DNA of 5,654 nt from Anaerolineales bacterium (GCA_030673085.1 DAOVFE010000143.1:1-5654), one strand, 5' to 3'. Shown: positions 1 to 5,601, counted from the first letter of the stretch. Notes: generated by a model from the sequence alone, not told the origin. Made by a program: numbers and translations.

Positions 1-110
1 GGACAAAGTATCTTTCCATCCGAATCTACCAGCGCTATGCCATTCGATGTATTGGATTGACTTGATGATGATCGTGGCCAATATCGCCGCCCGGAATTTT
101 CATCCTCCAT
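1..110 (-). CDS. Possible N-terminus of a PAS-domain protein (partial, cut by window edge)
   Basis: A minus-strand frame is open from an in-frame TAG near base 190 to the left edge. From the ATG at 110 it reads M-E-D-E-N-S, then a polar Ser-rich stretch, then NGIALVDSDGKILC at the edge. That last segment matches the usual opening of a PAS sensor domain (pattern roughly dGI.lvD.dG.I). It would be co-directional with dinB and about 100 nt downstream of it. The start is uncertain: neither this ATG nor the in-frame ATG at 149 has a clear Shine-Dalgarno. The ATG at 149 overlaps (ATGA) the stop of a 10-codon mini-frame that itself follows an AAGGA. Only about 15 residues support the domain call, so the gene could be spurious. 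A competing plus-strand frame is open across the same bases. Confidence 0.35.
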   Translation of the reverse strand, partial: MEDENSGRRYWPRSSSSQSNTSNGIALVDSDGKILC

Positions 111-213
111 TATCGATCGAAGAACCCCGTGGCAAGCGACAGCGTTCATCGCATACTGTGGCCATAGATTTTTCCCATAAATCGGCTATCCTTGTAAATC
201 ATTATCTGAATTT

Positions 214-1386
214 CTAATCGCTATCGCTGGTTCGCTTTGCATCACGAAGCGAATCGGCTCGGCGCAGAGCATCAGGCCCATAGCGTTTCCGAATGGAATC
301 GATGGCCTTCAATAGATTCTCATCATGCTCCCAGGAATGGCTAAAAAGCTCTAATTGCCGAGCTGGCGGCCCTAAGTTAGAAACGCCGACTCCCAATAAT
401 CGGACCGCCGCTCCTTCATGCCATGCCTTCCGAAAAAGCTTGCTCGCCGCCCGATAAATCTCGCCATCCTGGTCTGATGGCTGCTGCAACCGAGCCTGGC
501 GGGTTATTGTGGAAAAATCCGGCCAGCGCACTTTTATTCGCACCGTCGACCCGGCCAAGCCTTCCTTACGCAGCCGAGAGCCGAGTTCTTCGCTCATACG
601 CCGTAAACTGCGATCCAGAACGCGATATTCAGCTACATCAGCCGCAAATGTCCTTTCACTTGATATAGAACGCCGCTCACGAACGGACGCTACTGCACTT
701 CTATCCACTCCCTTTGCTTTTGCAATGAGATCCAGGCCGCGCTCGCCAAAGAGCAGCTTAAGCCGTTCCGGACTGACAATAGCTAATTCGCCAACGCTTC
801 GAATTTTAAATTTATCCAGTTGCTCGCAAGTTTTTGGCCCTACGCCCCATAGCATCTGCACCGGCAAAGGCGATAAAAAGCGCTCCTCCTCTCCCGGAGG
901 AACAACCACCAATCCCTCTGGTTTCCCAACTTCAGATGCTATCTTCGCTACTAATTTATTGGTCGCTACCCCCCAAGATGTGGGCAGCCCAAAATGATCT
1001 TTGATTGTCTTCTGAAGGGATGCGGCGATCTCCTTTCCCGGCAAAGGATCGTCTGATACATCTAGAAAAGCTTCATCGATTGAAAGTTGCTCTACCAGCG
1101 GCGCCGAATCAAATAGCAGCGCCATCACTTTGCGTGAATATTTGCTATAGATTTTATGATGGGGCGATACGATAATAAGATCGGGGTATAAGCGAAGCGC
1201 CCGGGCTGTTGGCATCGCCGATTTGATGCTAAAGCATCTTGCCGGGTAGGATGCCGAAGAAACTACGCCACGTTCATCTGGTTTTCCGCCAACAGCAAAC
1301 GCACATCCCTTAAGCTCAGGCCGTTCGAGCTCCTCCACCGAGCAGAAAAAAGCATCCAGATCAACATGCAGAATCGTGCGGGTCAA
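214..1386 (-). CDS. dinB: DNA polymerase IV (Y-family translesion polymerase)
   Basis: This 390-residue protein is a complete Y-family DNA polymerase, which copies past damaged bases without proofreading. The N-terminus HVDLDAFF carries metal ligand D9 and the probable steric-gate F14. The second catalytic pair lies in SIDEAFLDV (D104, E105). The SYPAR segment around residues 46-50 is typical of the fingers, and the N143-K144...KIAS...KPEG run is typical of the palm. A thumb helix-hairpin-helix (LWGVGPKT, about 179-186) is followed by the little-finger domain (about 237-343). QLELF at 344-348 is a canonical beta-clamp binding motif, and a polar, basic 42-residue tail follows it. The start is TTG: no in-frame ATG precedes the catalytic N-terminus, and AGGAG lies 5 nt upstream. 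It is separated from cca by about 200 bp and so may have its own promoter; a small dyad lies 26 nt upstream. Regulation by the SOS response is plausible for the family but no recognised LexA box is seen. Confidence 0.96.
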   Translation of the reverse strand: MTRTILHVDLDAFFCSVEELERPELKGCAFAVGGKPDERGVVSSASYPARCFSIKSAMPTARALRLYPDLIIVSPHHKIYSKYSRKVMALLFDSAPLVEQLSIDEAFLDVSDDPLPGKEIAASLQKTIKDHFGLPTSWGVATNKLVAKIASEVGKPEGLVVVPPGEEERFLSPLPVQMLWGVGPKTCEQLDKFKIRSVGELAIVSPERLKLLFGERGLDLIAKAKGVDRSAVASVRERRSISSERTFAADVAEYRVLDRSLRRMSEELGSRLRKEGLAGSTVRIKVRWPDFSTITRQARLQQPSDQDGEIYRAASKLFRKAWHEGAAVRLLGVGVSNLGPPARQLELFSHSWEHDENLLKAIDSIRKRYGPDALRRADSLRDAKRTSDSD

Positions 1387-1411
1387 AGGAGCTCCTGATC
1401 AATGCCGATCA

Positions 1412-1428
1412 TGATTTCACGAAAATCA
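1412..1428. promoter_or_regulatory. Small dyad upstream of dinB, possible operator
   Basis: The sequence TGATTT-N5-AAATCA is a perfect 6-bp inverted repeat with a 5-nt centre, about 26 nt upstream of the dinB TTG start. Its position would suit a repressor site. It does not match the E. coli or Bacillus LexA consensus, although its core (TTCGTGAA) is operator-like. No strong -35/-10 pair was found next to it. A dyad of this size can occur by chance in A+T-rich DNA, so the call is tentative. Confidence 0.25.
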
Positions 1429-1584
1429 AATCCAAACAGAGGAAGAGTATGGCATGAAAACATCTACGATTCCAAATATGCAAGTCATCAGCCATACAAC
1501 ACCGGCCAACTTTAACCTATTCGCCCGCCGGCCGAGATTTCCATCAGCTTCTCTAAATTCAGAAATCGCTTTTTCCCGCCGGGC
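1426..1584 (-). other. Open frame continuing in phase after the cca amber stop; possible small membrane protein
   Basis: Immediately after the cca TAG the same frame stays open for 52 codons to a TGA. It begins with a charged stretch (ARREKAISEFREADGN, then GRRANRLK) and continues into a hydrophobic run, LAGVVWLMTCIFGIVDVF, of membrane-spanning length, ending MPYSSSVWI. Basic residues lie on one side of the hydrophobic segment, as in a single-pass membrane protein. No ATG occurs before the hydrophobic part. Possible starts are TTG at 1509, with only a weak AGG upstream (27 residues), or ATG at 1488 inside the segment. It could be a tiny gene, a C-terminal extension reached by amber readthrough, the remnant of a once longer gene, or chance. 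This accounts for most of the 198-bp cca-dinB gap. Confidence 0.3.
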
Positions 1585-3093
1585 CTAGCGTTCATCCATC
1601 AGGTCAGATTTATTTAAAGCTCTTTTCGCCCACTCGACCGCATCTTGCTTGGATCGGATATCACCAACTGCCTGTTCTTCCCGGATTAGTTCGAGCAAAC
1701 GTCCAATTTTAGGTCCCGGCGATAAGCCAAGCTCTAGGGCTAGTTCATCGCCCCGAACAAGCAGCGGCGGATCGATGATTTGGGGCTTCTGCTCGTAATA
1801 TGCATTCAACAAGATATGAGCGGCTTTAATCTGCGCTGACCAGGATTCCCGACCAGTGGGTAAAGGATCTTGAGCCAGGAAATCTGCCAGAGAAAGCAGA
1901 ACTACATCTACGCCCGCTTTCCCCGTGTCCCTGAAAAATCTATAGATCGACCGTTCCGGAATTTGCCCTTCCAGGCTGGATCTTGTTATCCGGATAGGAT
2001 GAGCAACTACCTTGCTAATGAATCCAACTTCCCGATTGCTCAAGCGTAAATCTCGCGCCCGTCCAGCAGCCACATCAGCCCGAACTCTATCATGTGCCCA
2101 AAAACGGGCGCTGCCACTATTAATCTTTGAATCGGCGTTTTGTTTATCCGCTTTATAATACAGCGCGGCAAAGAAAAGCAATTGGCGAATGCGGCGATTG
2201 TCGCTGAGTGATGTGTTTAAATGAGCGTTTAGCTGTGCCTGATAGCGACCAAGAAGCAAGTAGATCTCATCCAATCCAAGCTCATCCGCCGTTTTAGATT
2301 CATGTCCCTCTCCCACTGCTATCATTACATCTGCTAAGCGATCAACTATTCTCAATGAGTGCTCTAAAGCATAATTAGCCGCTTGATATGGGCGCTCTAT
2401 CTTCTGGATAGATTCCAACTCCGGGCATATCGATTTATAAAGATCCATTTGATTAAGCTCGCGAAGCGCATTGCCAGGGCGCGGCAAGTTTAGGATGTTA
2501 AAGAACTCGTCACGGATGCGCTCGGGGGAAATCGTGGCCAGGCCATCGCCAATCTCACAGACCTGGGTTATCGTTTCGGCTGTCAGCTTAAATTCTAACT
2601 CGTCAGCTAACCTTACTGCCCGCAACGCTCGAATTGGGTCATTTGAAATTGCGCTTGGGCTGCAGCTACGCAGCCATCTACCCTTAAGATCCGCAGCGCC
2701 CCCTAATGGGTCAAGAATATGGTCAGGCTTTTCTAAACCGATAGCCATTGCATTAATGGTGAAATCTCTCGCTTGTAGATCGGCCGTAAAATCTAAGCCT
2801 CGCATTTTGGCAAAATCAAGGATGCGCCGTTTACCTTCAAGATTGGGAACGATAACTCGCCCTGCATCCCGATCAGTGTCCAAATCATAGTAATATCCAT
2901 CCAATTGATCGGCGACTTTGCGCGCTAGATTACGCGCACTGTCTTCTACCACAAAATCCAGGTCATAACCTACCCGACCAAGTAACCAGTCACGGACGCT
3001 GCCGCCCACAAGCCATATCGGCTTGTCTATCATAAGCTGTAGAAGCGTCCTGCGCAGGGATTCTGGCAGCCAGGCAGAAAGCGATTTCTTCAA
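1585..3093 (-). CDS. cca: CCA tRNA nucleotidyltransferase / poly(A) polymerase family protein with degenerate HD domain
   Basis: This is a class II nucleotidyltransferase of about 502 residues, which adds CCA (or part of it, or A) to tRNA 3' ends. The head domain shows LVGGSVRD (28-35), the metal-binding pair D44-x-D46 in YDLDF, RDFTINAMAI (109-118), DPIRALRAVR (152-161) and ERIRDEF (191-197). The template motif, usually [ED]DxxR, reads N151-D152-x-x-R155. The C-terminal half keeps HD-domain landmarks: H245 in ALEHSLRIVD, and FWAHDRVRAD around H334 followed by LRLSNREV. The central pair, however, is Y312-Y313 in AALYYKADK where HDIGK is expected, so hydrolase activity is unlikely. The start is TTG, 9 nt after the hpt stop, with only a weak GAGAG upstream. 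An internal ATG at 3033 would delete the first helix. Sequence alone cannot separate CCA-, CC-, A-adding or poly(A) activity. It is probably the last gene of the tdk-hpt-cca operon. Confidence 0.93.
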   Translation of the reverse strand: MKKSLSAWLPESLRRTLLQLMIDKPIWLVGGSVRDWLLGRVGYDLDFVVEDSARNLARKVADQLDGYYYDLDTDRDAGRVIVPNLEGKRRILDFAKMRGLDFTADLQARDFTINAMAIGLEKPDHILDPLGGAADLKGRWLRSCSPSAISNDPIRALRAVRLADELEFKLTAETITQVCEIGDGLATISPERIRDEFFNILNLPRPGNALRELNQMDLYKSICPELESIQKIERPYQAANYALEHSLRIVDRLADVMIAVGEGHESKTADELGLDEIYLLLGRYQAQLNAHLNTSLSDNRRIRQLLFFAALYYKADKQNADSKINSGSARFWAHDRVRADVAAGRARDLRLSNREVGFISKVVAHPIRITRSSLEGQIPERSIYRFFRDTGKAGVDVVLLSLADFLAQDPLPTGRESWSAQIKAAHILLNAYYEQKPQIIDPPLLVRGDELALELGLSPGPKIGRLLELIREEQAVGDIRSKQDAVEWAKRALNKSDLMDER

Positions 3094-3102
3094 TAAGCAC
3101 TC

Positions 3103-3660
3103 TCAATCCCGGGGGGAAAATTTATCGGGCTGTGCAACGCCGATAAACGGCAAGTTGCGATAATATTCATCCAGGTCAAGCCCATAGCCAAATACAAACT
3201 TGTCTGGAATTTCGAATCCACAGTAATCGATTTTGATATGCGCTTTCCGCCTCTCGGCCTTGTCCAGAAGTGTGCATACCTTCAGGCTCATCGGCTGGCG
3301 TGCATTAAGCATTTTAAGCACCGAGGAAATGGTATTGCCGCTGTCGATAATATCCTCAACCAGCAGCACATTGCGTCCCTGGATCGGGGCGGATAGATCG
3401 TGGGCAATACGCACGTTCCCGGTCGACTTTCTAGCTCCAACTCCATAGGAAGAAATGGCCATGAAATCGATGGTATGTGGCACTGAGATATGCCGCATTA
3501 AATCTGTAAGGAACATCACCCCCCCGCGCAGAATACAAATCAGCAGCAAGTCCTTGCCTTTATAATCTCGGCTGATTTCAGCGCCTAATTCGGCAATACG
3601 ATTCTGAAGCTTCTGTTCATCGATTAGAACTTCCCCTAGAAAATCTCGGTAATCTTGCAT
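3103..3660 (-). CDS. hpt: Hypoxanthine (guanine) phosphoribosyltransferase
   Basis: The 185-residue product transfers the phosphoribosyl group of PRPP to hypoxanthine or guanine, giving IMP or GMP (cytoplasmic purine salvage). The PRPP-binding signature VLLVEDIIDSGNT spans 98-110 with acidic residues E102 and D103. LRGG (44-47) forms the pyrophosphate loop, SYG (71-73) lies in the flexible active-site loop, and the purine pocket is DKFVFGYGLD (153-162) with K154 and D162, followed by R168. Length is normal for the bacterial 6-oxopurine enzyme. The chosen ATG lies 6 nt after AGGGA. A TTG two codons earlier overlaps the tdk stop but sits directly against the Shine-Dalgarno, so it is less likely. 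The gene starts 2 nt after tdk and cca follows after 9 nt, so the three should share one transcript and hpt is probably translationally coupled to tdk. Guanine versus hypoxanthine preference cannot be judged. Confidence 0.97.
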   Translation of the reverse strand: MQDYRDFLGEVLIDEQKLQNRIAELGAEISRDYKGKDLLLICILRGGVMFLTDLMRHISVPHTIDFMAISSYGVGARKSTGNVRIAHDLSAPIQGRNVLLVEDIIDSGNTISSVLKMLNARQPMSLKVCTLLDKAERRKAHIKIDYCGFEIPDKFVFGYGLDLDEYYRNLPFIGVAQPDKFSPRD

Positions 3661-3662
3661 AC

Positions 3663-4235
3663 TCAATCCCTCGGGACAAAATGGTGTTCCCGACAGCGAG
3701 CTTCATAGAGCTCACTCGCTCCTATCACCACCACAGGTTCATCAAAATGGGCTGGTTTGCCATCTATAAGCCGCTGCGTGCGTGAGGCCGGCCTGCCGCA
3801 AACCATGCAAATCGCCTGTAGCTTATCCACGCGCTCCGCCTGAGCCATTAATACCGGCATAGAACCAAAAGGCTCCCCTCGGAAATCGGTATCTAATCCG
3901 GCAACAATCACTCGAACCTTACGATCAGCCAGGGTTTGAACAATCTCGCTGATACGCTCATCAAAAAATTGGGCTTCGTCGATACCTACTACAGTAGTGT
4001 CCGAATCAAGGCGCTTAATAATATCTTCAGCCATTTTTACGGGAGTTGCGTCGAATTCCGTCCCGGCATGGGAAGTGACCTTCTGCAACGTATAGCGGAC
4101 ATCTGTGCTTGGCTTGAACACCTGCACTTTCTGCTTGGCTATCTTCGCCCGCCTAAGCCTACGGATGAGCTCGTCAGTCTTGCCACAAAACATTGATCCA
4201 GTGATAACTTCAACCTTTCCAAACTGATGCAACAT
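3663..4235 (-). CDS. tdk: Thymidine kinase (type II, zinc-containing)
   Basis: The 190-residue product phosphorylates thymidine (and deoxyuridine) with ATP in pyrimidine salvage. The Walker A loop GSMFCGKT is at 13-20. IDEAQFF (85-91) holds the Walker B aspartate D86 and the presumed catalytic base E87. GLDTDFRGEPFG (113-124) begins the substrate-binding lasso. The zinc site is C143-x-x-C146 with C181-x-x-H184, and IGASELYEARC (171-181) carries the conserved tyrosine near the nucleoside. The ATG at 4235 is preferred over a GTG-or-similar start 20 codons earlier because AAAGGAGG lies directly upstream of it and the family N-terminus begins here; the upstream stretch is leader containing the promoter. 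Adjacency of rpmE and tdk also occurs in Bacillus (rpmE-tdk-prfA), so this is an old neighbourhood. It is the first gene of tdk-hpt-cca. Confidence 0.97.
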   Translation of the reverse strand: MLHQFGKVEVITGSMFCGKTDELIRRLRRAKIAKQKVQVFKPSTDVRYTLQKVTSHAGTEFDATPVKMAEDIIKRLDSDTTVVGIDEAQFFDERISEIVQTLADRKVRVIVAGLDTDFRGEPFGSMPVLMAQAERVDKLQAICMVCGRPASRTQRLIDGKPAHFDEPVVVIGASELYEARCREHHFVPRD

Positions 4236-4238
4236 AGT

Positions 4239-4246
4239 CCTCCTTT
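4239..4246 (-). promoter_or_regulatory. Ribosome binding site fixing the tdk start
   Basis: AAAGGAGG on the minus strand is an almost complete Shine-Dalgarno. It lies 3 nt before the ATG at 4235, which is rather close but otherwise the strongest site in the window. It rules out the longer N-terminus that would read through the promoter region. Confidence 0.8.
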
Positions 4247-4267
4247 GCAATAATGCATATAACAAAT

Positions 4268-4293
4268 GAGCAGGTGAGAGAATCCACCTGCCC
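4268..4293 (-). promoter_or_regulatory. Dyad/hairpin at the tdk transcription start
   Basis: On the minus strand GGGCAGGTG pairs with CACCTGCTC across an 8-nt loop (GATTCTCT): nine pairs with one G-U, seven of them a perfect inner core GCAGGTG/CACCTGC. It is followed by TCATTTG rather than a U-run, so it is not a typical intrinsic terminator. It begins 2 nt downstream of the predicted -10, so the expected start (about 4289) falls inside the first arm. It may be an operator, or a partial 5' hairpin that stabilises or regulates the tdk mRNA. Which of these applies is inference. Confidence 0.5.
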
Positions 4294-4295
4294 AA

Positions 4296-4323
4296 AGTTT
4301 ACACCAGTCAGCGAGTCTGTCAA
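4296..4323 (-). promoter_or_regulatory. Sigma70-type promoter for tdk-hpt-cca
   Basis: A perfect -35 TTGACA (4318-4323) is separated by 16 bp from a -10 TAAACT (4296-4301; 4 of 6 to TATAAT). The predicted start is near 4289, giving a leader of about 54 nt before the tdk ATG. It sits in the 106-bp gap after rpmE and points to tdk. A second imperfect dyad (CGAGT...CTG / CAG...ACTCG, about 4312-4340) surrounds the -35. Confidence 0.62.
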
Positions 4324-4341
4324 AGAATCATCAGAACTCGG

Positions 4342-4815
4342 CTAAATATCTGTCTGTTCTGCCGCCGCTGGAATTTCATAGCCCCGCTTGCGCAGGCTTC
4401 GTTTTAGATCGGCAAGGCTTTTTCGGCCGAAGCCGCTAATAGCCAAGATATCCTTGTCGCCTTTGCTCATCCGCTCAAGAGCATCTCCGATCGTCTTAAC
4501 TCCCGCTTTATCTAGCGCGCTCTCGGTGCGCTTTCCTAACTCGAGTGCAGAGATCGAGATATCGGTTGAAACCAGGGCAGAATCGCGCTCTTCCTGATCA
4601 ATAACAAATTCTTCACGGGCGGCCAATTTGCGATAAAAGCGATCAACTTGGCCCTCAGTATCTACAATGCGTTGTTCGCCTGTATAGAATGGGTGACACT
4701 TCGAACAGATGTCAGTCTGAACAACCTCTGAAGTCGATCCGGTCGTCCATGTATTCCCACAGGCGCAAGTAACCTTTGCATTTGGATAATACTTCGGATG
4801 AATACCCTTCTTCAT
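4342..4815 (-). CDS. rpmE: Ribosomal protein L31 fused to an RNA polymerase alpha-CTD-like domain
   Basis: The product has 157 residues, about twice the usual 65-70 for L31. Residues 1-64 are a canonical zinc-binding bL31: MKKGIHPKYYP, C17-x-C19, HPFYTG at 41-46 just after C37-x-x-C40, and VDRFYRK at 57-63. After an acidic linker (about 67-85), residues 87-148 resemble the alpha-CTD: ISALELGKRTESAL, GVKTIGDAL, ILAISGFGRKSLADLKRSL. Compared with E. coli alpha, R265, G296, K298 and S299 of the DNA-binding determinant correspond to R96, G130, K132 and S133, whereas N268 and C269 become S99 and A100. L31 sits at the 30S-50S bridge; the added domain could bind nucleic acid or a protein, or couple ribosome and polymerase, but its role is unknown. 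The ATG at 4815 follows AAAGGA by 9 nt and begins exactly at the conserved L31 start; a 32-codon extension upstream is non-conserved leader. It lies 101 nt after rpmA. Confidence 0.93.
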   Translation of the reverse strand: MKKGIHPKYYPNAKVTCACGNTWTTGSTSEVVQTDICSKCHPFYTGEQRIVDTEGQVDRFYRKLAAREEFVIDQEERDSALVSTDISISALELGKRTESALDKAGVKTIGDALERMSKGDKDILAISGFGRKSLADLKRSLRKRGYEIPAAAEQTDI

Positions 4816-4824
4816 AACCAACGA

Positions 4825-4830
4825 TCCTTT
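4825..4830 (-). promoter_or_regulatory. Ribosome binding site fixing the rpmE start
   Basis: AAAGGA lies 9 nt upstream of the ATG at 4815. It supports that start over the in-frame ATG at 4911, which would add 32 residues unlike any L31. Confidence 0.7.
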
Positions 4831-4916
4831 CCCCAAATAATTACATACTCGCTCCCGCCGGCCAGATTCTCGGGGACAGATCTGAACCAGATGGAAGCGA
4901 TTATGGATCACTCTTC

Positions 4917-5171
4917 CTATTTAAAAATCACATTGACCCGCTTCTTCCCCTTGCGGGCATAGTCGAACTTTACAAATCCATCAGCGGTGGCAAATAGCGT
5001 ATCATCCTTGCCCTGACCAACATTGTGGCCTGGATAAATGCGCGTACCCCGCTGGCGTACTATTATGTTGCCGGAGCGCACAAACTCACCACCGTATTTT
5101 TTAACTCCGAGACGTTTCGACTTGCTATCTCGTCCATTGCGGCTTGCGCCGCCGCCTTTCTTGTGTGCCAT
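4917..5171 (-). CDS. rpmA: 50S ribosomal protein L27
   Basis: The 84-residue product is a full-length bL27, the large-subunit protein whose flexible N-terminus reaches the peptidyl transferase centre. It begins MAHKKGGGASRNGRDS, and continues with KRLGVKKYGGE and IIVRQRGTRIYPG, all hallmark segments, ending in a basic KGKKRVNV. There is no N-terminal extension of the Firmicute type that needs Prp protease, in agreement with the absence of a prp gene beside it. ATG at 5171 has AGGGA 6 nt upstream. It lies 102 nt after rplU, with a foldable leader between, and 101 nt before rpmE. The usual downstream neighbour obgE is absent. Confidence 0.98.
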   Translation of the reverse strand: MAHKKGGGASRNGRDSKSKRLGVKKYGGEFVRSGNIIVRQRGTRIYPGHNVGQGKDDTLFATADGFVKFDYARKGKKRVNVIFK

Positions 5172-5194
5172 AGCTATTCCCTACAATTTAATTT

Positions 5195-5255
5195 TACCCT
5201 AGAAGCCATCCGGTAGAAGCTTCCTATAGTTGATGATTGACCAATATCTAGGGTA
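5195..5255 (-). promoter_or_regulatory. Nested inverted repeat in the rplU-rpmA gap
   Basis: TACCCTAGA and TCTAGGGTA form a perfect 9-bp inverted repeat separated by 43 nt. Inside, GAAGC(12 nt)GCTTC gives a second stem that stacks directly against the outer arm at its 3' side, leaving 7 outer pairs if both form together. The structure ends about 23 nt before the rpmA start and so lies in the rpmA leader. There is no U-run as in a terminator. It may be a ribosomal-protein leader or an RNA-processing site that sets L21:L27 ratio; it matches no leader I can name. Confidence 0.4.
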
Positions 5256-5273
5256 TATTCGGCCACTCATTAA

Positions 5274-5594
5274 TTACTTGGAAAGTTTAATCGATTCAAT
5301 CTTTACCTGCGTATACTGTTGACGATGACCCCTCTTCCGGCGGACCCTTTCCTTCGGCTTGTACCGAAATACGATAATCTTCCGCCCCTTTACATTCCCG
5401 ATGACCGTTCCTGATACTTTAGCTTTTGCAATATAAGGACTGCCGATTTTTATTTCATCTTCCTCATGCAGAAGAAGGACCTTATCGAACTTAATGCTGC
5501 TTCCTTCGCTCAATGGCATTCGGTCGACTTCGATCGTCTCGCCCTCTCGAGCCATATACTGTTTCCCACCTGATTCAATTACCGCATATTTCAT
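5274..5594 (-). CDS. rplU: 50S ribosomal protein L21
   Basis: The 106-residue product is a complete bL21 (E. coli L21 has 103), an early-binding 23S rRNA protein. It starts with MKYAVIESGGKQY, has the middle segment VDRMPLSEGSSIKFDKVLLL, and ends with the conserved basic loop FRYKPKERVRRKRGHRQQYTQVKI. Of the possible starts, ATG at 5594 has GGAG 7 nt upstream and fits the family N-terminus. ATG at 5600 is too close to that site, and GTG at 5618 falls in the leader stem. It is the first gene of the rplU-rpmA-rpmE ribosomal cluster seen here; its promoter is outside or at the right edge of the window. Confidence 0.98.
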   Translation of the reverse strand: MKYAVIESGGKQYMAREGETIEVDRMPLSEGSSIKFDKVLLLHEEDEIKIGSPYIAKAKVSGTVIGNVKGRKIIVFRYKPKERVRRKRGHRQQYTQVKIESIKLSK

Positions 5595-5601
5595 ATCCAT
5601 T

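Noticed and set aside
150..200. Weak hairpin after dinB (GATTT/AAATC) as a terminator
   Set aside because: Short A+T stem with a bulge and no downstream U-run.
2..217. Plus-strand frame open from the left edge, stopping against the dinB stop (tail to tail)
   Set aside because: Its translation is unusually rich in histidine and resembles no family; the minus-strand PAS-like reading is better. It could still be the end of a convergent gene, to be settled with sequence to the left.
509..997. Plus-strand 162-codon open frame
   Set aside because: It is antisense to well-supported dinB coding sequence, is Arg/Ser-rich, and has no recognisable domain.
1385..1396. Palindrome AGGAGCTCCT containing the dinB ribosome site
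   Set aside because: It has no loop, so it cannot fold on itself in one RNA; probably coincidence.
1440..1490. Weak promoter for dinB (TTGGAA, 18 bp, CATACT)
   Set aside because: Only 4 of 6 matches in each box; such pairs are frequent by chance.
1521..1584. Two CCGGCGGG copies after cca as a possible terminator
   Set aside because: They are direct copies with no adequate hairpin loop and no U-run.
2471..2890. Plus-strand 139-codon open frame
   Set aside because: It lies opposite the conserved catalytic domain of cca; composition is that of a shadow frame.
4816..4911. 32-residue N-terminal extension of L31
   Set aside because: Non-conserved, and the Shine-Dalgarno and conserved MKKGIHP start place initiation at 4815.
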